A DNA stretch of 64,000 nucleotides from Pyricularia pennisetigena. Taxonomy: Eukaryota > Ascomycota > Sordariomycetes > Magnaporthales > Pyriculariaceae. Location of the stretch: assembly GCF_004337985.1 (NCBI RefSeq), contig NC_043741.1, positions 1,024,371 through 1,088,370 of the forward strand, read 5' to 3'. The notes below the pieces were generated by a model that made no database searches, was not told the DNA's origin, and saw only the letters and a program-made list of their open reading frames with translations. Each line of letters starts with the position of its first letter. The stretch's first letter is position 1. The position numbers were made by a program, and so were the translations under genes. Positions 58,301 through 64,000 of the stretch are shown here, piece by piece.

Positions 58301-59402
58301 CCGCAACAGACGCCACACAGACCGGTACAAACACTGCTGGTACGCAGACCACAACGTCGCCCAGCTCGCCCTCCAGCACCGATGGTCCTCTTCCCCAAGA
58401 GCTTCAGTCAGAGGATGGTGCTTCTTTCAGTTTCGTTGGATGTGCCGCATCCTCTGAGAACTACAGGGGTTTCACGCTTGAACAGGAGTCGGATGACATG
58501 GACCTCAACGTCTGTGTCACCGTCTGCAAGGACCGTCTGTACAGCGGTGCCTACAAGAAGTAAGCGATGACTCCGTAAAAGCCCTGGATTACAGTTGACG
58601 CACCTACTAACATGATCATCTTTGCAGCCAATGCTACTGTGGCGATGAGCTTGATGACAGCGATGTCAGCGTCGTTGGCGAAGCCGCCTGCGACCTCACG
58701 TGCCCGGGCAACCCATCCCAGAACTGCGGTGGAGATTTGGACACGACCGAGAAGCTTAGGGTACGCCAGGTCACTGCTGGCATCCTTCTCTCGCTCTACA
58801 AGCGCGACATTGTGGATGGATCCAGCCCCTCCCTGGCCCCGACCGTCACCGGCACGGGAACCCTCAGCGCTCCTCTGCCATCGCAGACTGCCGGTGGTGT
58901 TACCATCAACAACATTAACAACATCGACATTGACATCAACATCATCCTTGTTCCTTTTGCTGGCGTGGACTGCCTTGGTCAACTTGTCTACATCAAGAGC
59001 TGTGACATCTGCAAGGCCGGCGAGATGGTGAGCTGGGCTCCCAAGCGCTGCGCCAACGCCGATGACTGCGCCGGTATGAAGGTCTACAAGCCCGAGCAGT
59101 GCTCCGACAACAACGGCCGCTGCAATCCGGGGACCAGTGACTACGACTTTGTCGTTGAGAAGCCATGCACCACATGTGACGGTGGTGTCATCTACCAGCC
59201 CAAGGGTCAGGACAACGCCGCTCCTCAATCTCCTGAGCACCAGGCACAGCCCCAGCCCCAGCAACCTGGTGCAGGTGACGTCCCTGGCCAGCTCGCCGGT
59301 GATAATATTCCCGTCACCGCCGGTTCGGGTCGCTTCTCTGCTTTCCAATCCCTCGTTGCCGGGCTTGCCGTCAACATTGTTCTCGCTGGCCTTTTCCTGT
59401 AA
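55340..59402 (+). CDS. Secreted GPI-anchored protein: ten Cys-rich repeats plus WSC domain
   Basis: Three exons: 55340-55840, 55903-58559, 58628-59402 (1310 aa). Order: signal peptide (MRGLSAAALCAVAGSLMLPVVA). Globular domain to about residue 310 (QILMIYPGNRVAFSDATW...), possibly a Rossmann/amidotransferase-like fold. Ten tandem modules of about 45 residues (314-780) of the type C-G-N/D-x5-G-x-E-x-C-D-x(n)-C-x3-C-x-C-x(n)-C, as in the Myxococcus cysteine-rich/DUF4215 repeats. Thr/Ser-rich stalk (about 780-1005) with repeated TESAxAT units. WSC domain (about 1010-1090: FVGCAASSENYRGFTL, CYCGDELDD, CPGNPSQNCGG). Second Cys-rich part (about 1150-1230). C-terminal hydrophobic tail after a small-residue site (TAGSGRFSAFQSLVAGLAVN), a GPI signal. 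Introns are at 55841-55902 and 58560-58627, the latter inside the WSC domain. Likely a surface adhesin or wall protein; ligand unknown. Acidic loops might bind Ca2+. Confidence 0.9.
56341..57740 (+). repeat. Tandem array of ten Cys-rich modules (coding)
   Basis: About 1.4 kb of tandem units of 120-160 bp. Modules 1-2 are divergent, 3-5 contain CTCKYG, and 6-9 contain ECLYGPA/ECIYGPA and are nearly identical at DNA level (for example CTTTGCAACGACACTTGCGA recurs exactly near 57402 and 57546). Module 10 is shorter. Disulfide repeats of this kind stabilise extracellular rods. Confidence 0.85.
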
Positions 59403-60254
59403 GCACGCTTGAGTGAGCGTGTTGAACGGGATTTACTGTCCGTATTCTTTTCTTCTTCGTTCGTTGCCCACTAGTTTGCACCAAACGGGCTTGTTTTTTT
59501 TGGATTTTCTTTTCATTGTTTTATCAATGATGTGATTGTGATGGTGCTGCTTGTTGATACAAGCTTAAATTTCAGGAGAAAAGGAGTTACTTTTAATGTT
59601 GGTGTTTTAATGGGCAGTTATCTGGGGAGAGGGTTTGGGCAAAACTTTTGTGCTTTTTTTTTTTTTGGATTCAATTCTGTTTCACCAAACCTTACCATAC
59701 AATTCGACTTTTTACCTTTGGATTACGGCAACCGGCTGGTCATTACTGCTTTTTTTTTTTTGATCTAATTACATGCCTCCCCATTTTGTCGTGGAGGCTT
59801 GACTCGCCCAATGCCAGGGCTGACTGACTTGAGACGCTATTTAGCTATACCTGGAAGTGAAACCATGGAACGATGATTCCCAGACCCAGCGAGACCTAGC
59901 TGCACCGCGAGGATCCCTACATGCCTACTCAAAATAGCCACACCCGACAGACAAGGCTAGACCATGACGCAACCCTTCTGACGTGGCAATCACGAGCACT
60001 TGCTATGCCATCACCGTCCTGCAAGCTGGGATAGCCCAGCCCGGCTACATCAAAAAGAGCGGAGTACAACCACCGAATGGGGGCCGGCCTCGGGGTCACA
60101 TCGCTCGGCCTCGCCAGTAACATCCTCCGACTTCGTACCTTGGTGCGACAAAAAGACAGAGAGTGGAAAAAAAAAAAAAAAAAAAAGACACGCACAAATC
60201 ACAGCTCCACATTATATTTCTACCTATCCACCGTAATTATCATCAATAAGAACA
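59403..60254. other. Intergenic region, no gene recognised
   Basis: 3' flank of the WSC-protein gene and upstream flank of the tRNA gene. T-rich tracts near 59650-59670 and 59750, and an A run of about 20 nt near 60167-60186. Confidence 0.6.
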
Positions 60255-60379
60255 GGTCCGGTGGCGTAATGGTAGCGCGTCTGACTACGACCCGCCAGAT
60301 ATTCGGTAATCAGTAAGATCACCTGGATATGGGGATTTGTGTAATCAGGAGGCTGCAGGTTCGAGACCTGCCCGGATCG
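60255..60379 (+). tRNA. tRNA-Arg(ACG) with 53-nt intron
   Basis: Acceptor stem GGTCCGG (60255-60261) pairs with CCGGATC (60372-60378), discriminator G at 60379. D-arm GCGT/GCGC. Anticodon stem TCTGA (60280-60284) pairs with TCAGG (60345-60349). The loop is C-T-ACG-A, giving anticodon ACG (Arg, CGN codons), with the intron at the standard site after position 37 (60291-60343). T-arm GCAGG-TTCGAGA-CCTGC (60355-60371). A TTTT terminator follows at 60380. The mature length is 72 nt before CCA addition. Confidence 0.9.
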
Positions 60380-61642
60380 TTTTGATATATTCGCAGTATC
60401 GAGATGTCGAGGTGTTGTGGCCATGGTGTGGAACTTTTGTGTTTTTGGCCACAAAGAATTGGGAACGACGTGATTGTGTTGTGGGCGACGGGGGTATCAC
60501 GTGACACATTTGACGAATAGAGCTACCTACCGAGGGCCTTTGCCAATAAGTTGTTGTCAACAATTTTTGTAAAATTTGTCTAGACTAGGTAGTAGGTACG
60601 GAGCAAGTTACTTGATAACGGGGATGGGTAGATATTATTCTTTTACCGTATATTTAGTTAGCATTGGTCTTGGTTGCCCTCCCCCGCGGAAAATCCCTCC
60701 AGTTATTTCCGGAGCCTATCATATTCGTCTTTATCATCCTCTTGGTAGCTTGGGGTAACTTCTTAGGTCGGAGGGTAGCGTCTCATCATCCTGGTAAATT
60801 TCGCTTGAAATGAACCTTTTGGTTTGGTAGTATGTAATCTCAAAGTCCGTTTTAATAGCAAGCGAGCAAGATCAACAAATAAATTGACAAAGAATCCAAT
60901 TGCGAAACAATGCATATGCAGCACATGTCAAGCTCAAGCTGCAGCGTTCATCCAATTGCCGGCTGGAGGTCAGAACCCTGAGCCAAAGCTGCGAGAGCTC
61001 TTTGACAAGGCGGCTGCCGGATGGTGGAGCCGCAATCGCAGGCCGCAGAACCGCCCCATAAATCCGTCTTCTTCTGCACGCTCACTGGACGATCCAGCCC
61101 CAACACCAGACCATTTTGCGGTGGAGATAGCCAAGCCTCTTGCCCAAGGAGAAATGGCTTCGTCGTAAAGCCACCTGTTTATTTCCATCCATCAGTGGCC
61201 AAAGCCTCGCCATCTGTCCTGAACGTTTCTAGTTTAATAGGACTCCCTTGTCAACAACTTTTGCACTGTTGCGGAAAGAAAAGGCTCAAGGTTCCCCGAA
61301 AATCCCTTGTTTTGCTTGCCCTTCAACTTCTACCGAATCTCGATTGCGTTGCGTCTTTCTTTGCTGCTGCTCCATATTCACCATTAGCCGAGAACCGCAA
61401 CTCTTCCCAAGCTCCCGGTACTTCGCTGCACAAGGTCAGACGCGAGCGTGGAAGCACGACACGTGCACACAAGGCAAATATATTGTGTCGACAACAAAGT
61501 TTACAGCACTGGGCGTCATCCTAGTTGTCGATCCTGTCCTCTTCCTCACTTCTGCCTCGCCCCGACCTCAAATTTTCTCCCTTACCACCCGAAAGTCCCA
61601 GGCCACAGCTCCGGCTGATCTCCCCCACATCACATCAACATC
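60380..61642. other. Intergenic region, no gene recognised
   Basis: Upstream region of the coiled-coil membrane-protein gene. Open frames at 60824-61168 and 61021-61524 show no domain, and the pyrimidine-rich sequence just before 61643 looks like a leader. Confidence 0.55.
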
Positions 61643-62974
61643 ATGGGTGCTGCCAACTCAACATTGGTCGGCTGGACCATCGTGCTCGCCATTGCAGGCT
61701 TCGTGGGATGGAGGGAGTGGGACGCAAAACAGAAGAGACTTCTCCAGAAGACTGCTGGTCAGCGATCGCGAGAGGAGCATCGCAATGCCGCCCAGTCGAG
61801 ACGAGACACCAAGAAGGATGAAAAGGAACACAGCAAGGTGAAACGTCAACGTGTCGCTGACAGCCAAGCCGAGAAGCCCAAGGAGAAGGAGACCGTCGCC
61901 GCGCCCGTCGAGAAGGAGCAGTCCAAGGCCTCCAAGAAGAAGGCCAACACCTACAGCTCGGATGACGATGCGGCGAGCAACCGCGAGTTTGCCCGTCAGC
62001 TTTCGAGCGTCAAGGAGGGCACCAAGTTTACCGCAAAGTCCAAAGACGATGTGAGGCAGAAGTCGGTGAAGCAGTCCCGCGCCGACGAGGCCAAGCGTCA
62101 GGTCGCCAAGCCCGTCGAGGAGCCCAAGGCCGCCTCGCCACCCTCATCTACCGCCGGCATCGACGCCGACGATGATCAGTCATCGGCCGCCTCCCCTGTT
62201 GTCGCTCCGACCGCCAGCGCCGGTGACGTCTCCGACATGCTGGAGAAGCCGACCTCGGGCCCTTCGGTGCTCCGCCTGACCGACACGGAGGAGAAGAAGA
62301 AGCCTCAGAAGGCCAAGGCACCGCAGCCCGCCGAGACGAAGAAGCAGCGTCAGAACCGGAAAAAGGTAGAGGCAGCCAAGGCCATGCGTGAGGAGGCTGA
62401 GGCCGAGCGCAAGAAACTCCTTGAGGCTCAGCGCCGAACTGCCCGCGAGGCCGAGGGCCGCGCTGCCAAGGATGGTTCCGGCTTCATGGCTGCCCAGGCC
62501 AAAGGCAACGTCTGGACCGGCGGCAAGGACGTCAACGGCTCCAACAACGGCGTCCTCCCCGTTCAGCCTCTTGACACTAGCGAGCCCGCTGCGACACAGC
62601 CCAAGACTCAACAGAAGCAGGATAACGCTGCCAAACAGGATGTCAAGGGTGACAAGTGGGTTTCCTCGCTTCCTTCCGAGGAGGAGCAGATCAAGATGAT
62701 TGAGGACGAAGAGTCTTGGAGCACTGTGCCCACCAAGGCTTCTCGCAAGAACAAGAAGAACAAGGAGAGTGCCGTGGATAGCATGGACGAGGGAGCTGCT
62801 TCAGAGACGAAGCCCGCTCCTGCCGCCGCCCCGGCGCCAACTCCTGTTCAGCCTGCCAAAAAGCCCCAGGTAGAAAACCAGAGGCCCGTCAAGACCTTCT
62901 CGCAAACTTCATCCTTCGCAGCCCTCAACGCCGATGGAGCCGCCGACCTCGAGGAAGAAGAATGGGACGTTTAG
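61643..62974 (+). CDS. N-terminally membrane-anchored coiled-coil protein, function unknown
   Basis: Intronless, 443 aa, with the ATG at 61643 in good context (ATCATGGGT). One hydrophobic segment at residues 8-25 (LVGWTIVLAIAGFVGW) is followed by basic residues, which suggests an ER-type signal anchor with a cytosolic body. The rest is highly charged, Ala/Lys/Glu-rich, with a strong coiled coil at about 232-275 (KKQRQNRKKVEAAKAMREEA and onward). A Trp-containing conserved-looking region follows (GNVWTGGKD, IKMIEDEESWSTVPTK), and the acidic end is EEEEWDV. The layout resembles ribosome- or mRNA-associated ER proteins, but no named family is recognised. Codon use is like that of the other intact genes. 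Confidence 0.8.
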   Translation: MGAANSTLVGWTIVLAIAGFVGWREWDAKQKRLLQKTAGQRSREEHRNAAQSRRDTKKDEKEHSKVKRQRVADSQAEKPKEKETVAAPVEKEQSKASKKKANTYSSDDDAASNREFARQLSSVKEGTKFTAKSKDDVRQKSVKQSRADEAKRQVAKPVEEPKAASPPSSTAGIDADDDQSSAASPVVAPTASAGDVSDMLEKPTSGPSVLRLTDTEEKKKPQKAKAPQPAETKKQRQNRKKVEAAKAMREEAEAERKKLLEAQRRTAREAEGRAAKDGSGFMAAQAKGNVWTGGKDVNGSNNGVLPVQPLDTSEPAATQPKTQQKQDNAAKQDVKGDKWVSSLPSEEEQIKMIEDEESWSTVPTKASRKNKKNKESAVDSMDEGAASETKPAPAAAPAPTPVQPAKKPQVENQRPVKTFSQTSSFAALNADGAADLEEEEWDV

Positions 62975-64000
62975 AGGAAAGTTATTTTCTTCATAATAGT
63001 ATGCTGCCAAGTGCGTCTTGACCCAGTCAAGTACCCGCCGCGGAGCCTGCACACTTGTCCCAGACCCTACTGCCTTTTTGATGCGGACCGGGGTCTCTAC
63101 TCCGATATTGCTCTCAGGCGCCTCATAACTCTCTTGACTCTTGATGCCCATAGAGGGCTATGTGCCAAAAACCTAACCTGTCTTGTTTGGAATTCGGCGC
63201 AAAAATGGGATTCAGGGCGGTGTTTCTGTATGTAATTGTAAATTGCCGCTGCCCATCACCAAAAGAACGAATTGTTACCATTACTTTGTGCGTTGGGCGG
63301 GAAAGGAAGCATAAAAAGACAAAAAAAAAACCTTTTTTTGGGGGGGTCAAGCATATAACTGGAATTTGTTGCCGTGGCTTGGGCGGCGTTACTCGACTAT
63401 GTTTCTCCTTAGGTATTCCTCTTCGTTTCTCATCAGTTTTGCTAGTCCCTGTATGTCTTTTTATATGTCTGCTACTCTTTGGCTGTGTTTTCCCCATCTC
63501 TCAGTCATTACAGATATCCCTACTCTGAGGAACCAACTACAACCCAAGAGAGAGAAAAGTGAAGGCATGAAAGAATGCGGACGCTCGGTCTCGATGCCCC
63601 AGCATCATGGCATTTTGATCAGTAAAGCGTAGTGAGGACACATACCGAGCTTTTAGACCGGCCACCTTCCTGACCTGGCCTTGCACGATCCCCGACCAAA
63701 CGATTAGACATGTGTCAAAAGCCAGTTCAACGACTAGTTCGACTTGTAGCCACTCGGAACGTCGGGTGGAGGCCAAGCTGGCAGGGTTGACGCTATATCT
63801 ATCGTGGGTTGCATGATGTACACCAGAGACCGCACATGGACAGACAGCGTTTCTCTCATGACCGTGCAGTAAAACCCTGGCTTGCGTTGTTTCCAGGACG
63901 AGTCATCCAACGACCAAAGCGCTTTTTGGCGAATAGATGCATCGCATGGCACCACGCGTACTATTTTTTTTTTTTTATCGCCCCGGCCTAGGAAGCATTT
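62975..64000. other. 3' flank and window end, no gene recognised
   Basis: Downstream region of the coiled-coil gene to the window edge. No domain-bearing frame on either strand; a T run near 63965-63977. Confidence 0.55.

Noticed and set aside
57735..58379. 214-residue minus-strand frame of Val/Ala/Thr repeats
   Set aside because: Complement of the Thr/Ser stalk repeats of the WSC protein.
10484..60186. Poly(A) tracts as possible retroposon (SINE) tails
   Set aside because: Sequences next to the tracts share no similarity and no target-site duplications were seen.
60824..61168. 114-residue frame upstream of the coiled-coil gene
   Set aside because: No domain or signal peptide and overlapped by other open frames; more likely leader or promoter DNA.
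1..64000. CRISPR arrays, bacterial operons, integrated prophage
   Set aside because: No direct-repeat/spacer structure and all recognised genes are eukaryotic with spliceosomal introns.

Overview
The window looks like nuclear DNA of a filamentous ascomycete, most likely a Sordariomycete. The genes are short-intron eukaryotic genes (introns of about 70-150 bp with GT..AG ends and CTAAC/CTAAT branch points). The proteins are fungal types: an ascomycete NUP159 nucleoporin, a WSC-domain GPI-anchored wall protein, and GH18/LysM chitin-interaction genes. Intergenic DNA is long and rich in poly(A)/poly(T) tracts. A genus cannot be named from the sequence alone. There is an assembly gap of N at 12631-13083 and a two-base gap at 2360-2361.

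Layout. 55-1563 (-): type II membrane, O-fucosyltransferase-like protein. 6890-9088 (+): uncharacterised nuclear-type protein with a conserved fungal 'APWT..MD.HLW' domain. 11098-12540 (+): PER1/PGAP3, a GPI-lipid remodelling protein. 13525-18501 (-): nucleoporin NUP159/Nup214. 19507-20420 (-): proteasome subunit beta-2. 20904-21560 (-): conserved coiled-coil protein. 22071-23936 (+): mitochondrial rhomboid protease. 24423-31208: a cluster of four broken genes. 32885-36149 (+): large PhoD-like phosphatase-domain protein with six exons. 36150 to about 47500: 11 kb gene desert. 47953-49499 (+): single-pass membrane protein with a Pro/Gly-rich ectodomain. 50760-51299 (+): LSM8. 51639-53281 (-): nucleoside hydrolase with five exons. 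55340-59402 (+): giant secreted cysteine-repeat/WSC/GPI protein. 60255-60379 (+): intron-containing tRNA-Arg(ACG). 61643-62974 (+): membrane-anchored coiled-coil protein.

Two parts stand out. The first is the block at 24.4-31.2 kb. It has two divergent pairs: SGNH esterase with GH18 chitinase, and astacin-like metalloprotease with a multi-LysM protein. All four carry frameshifts or stop codons, while the housekeeping genes on both sides are intact. It reads as a dead chitin-interaction/secreted-enzyme island inside a conserved neighbourhood. The second is the 1310-residue protein at 55.3-59.4 kb. It combines a globular N-terminal domain, ten tandem Cys-rich modules of the type best known from myxobacterial surface proteins (C-G-N/D...E-E-C-D-D), a Thr/Ser-rich stalk of repeated VTESA-like units, a WSC domain and a GPI signal. 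It is a candidate undescribed fungal cell-surface architecture.

Functionally the intact genes are mostly housekeeping: nuclear export, protein turnover, mitochondrial processing, U6 snRNP, GPI remodelling and nucleoside salvage. PER1 and the GPI protein belong to the same surface-anchoring pathway but are far apart and probably not co-regulated. All exon models are read from splice consensus and family conservation, without transcripts.
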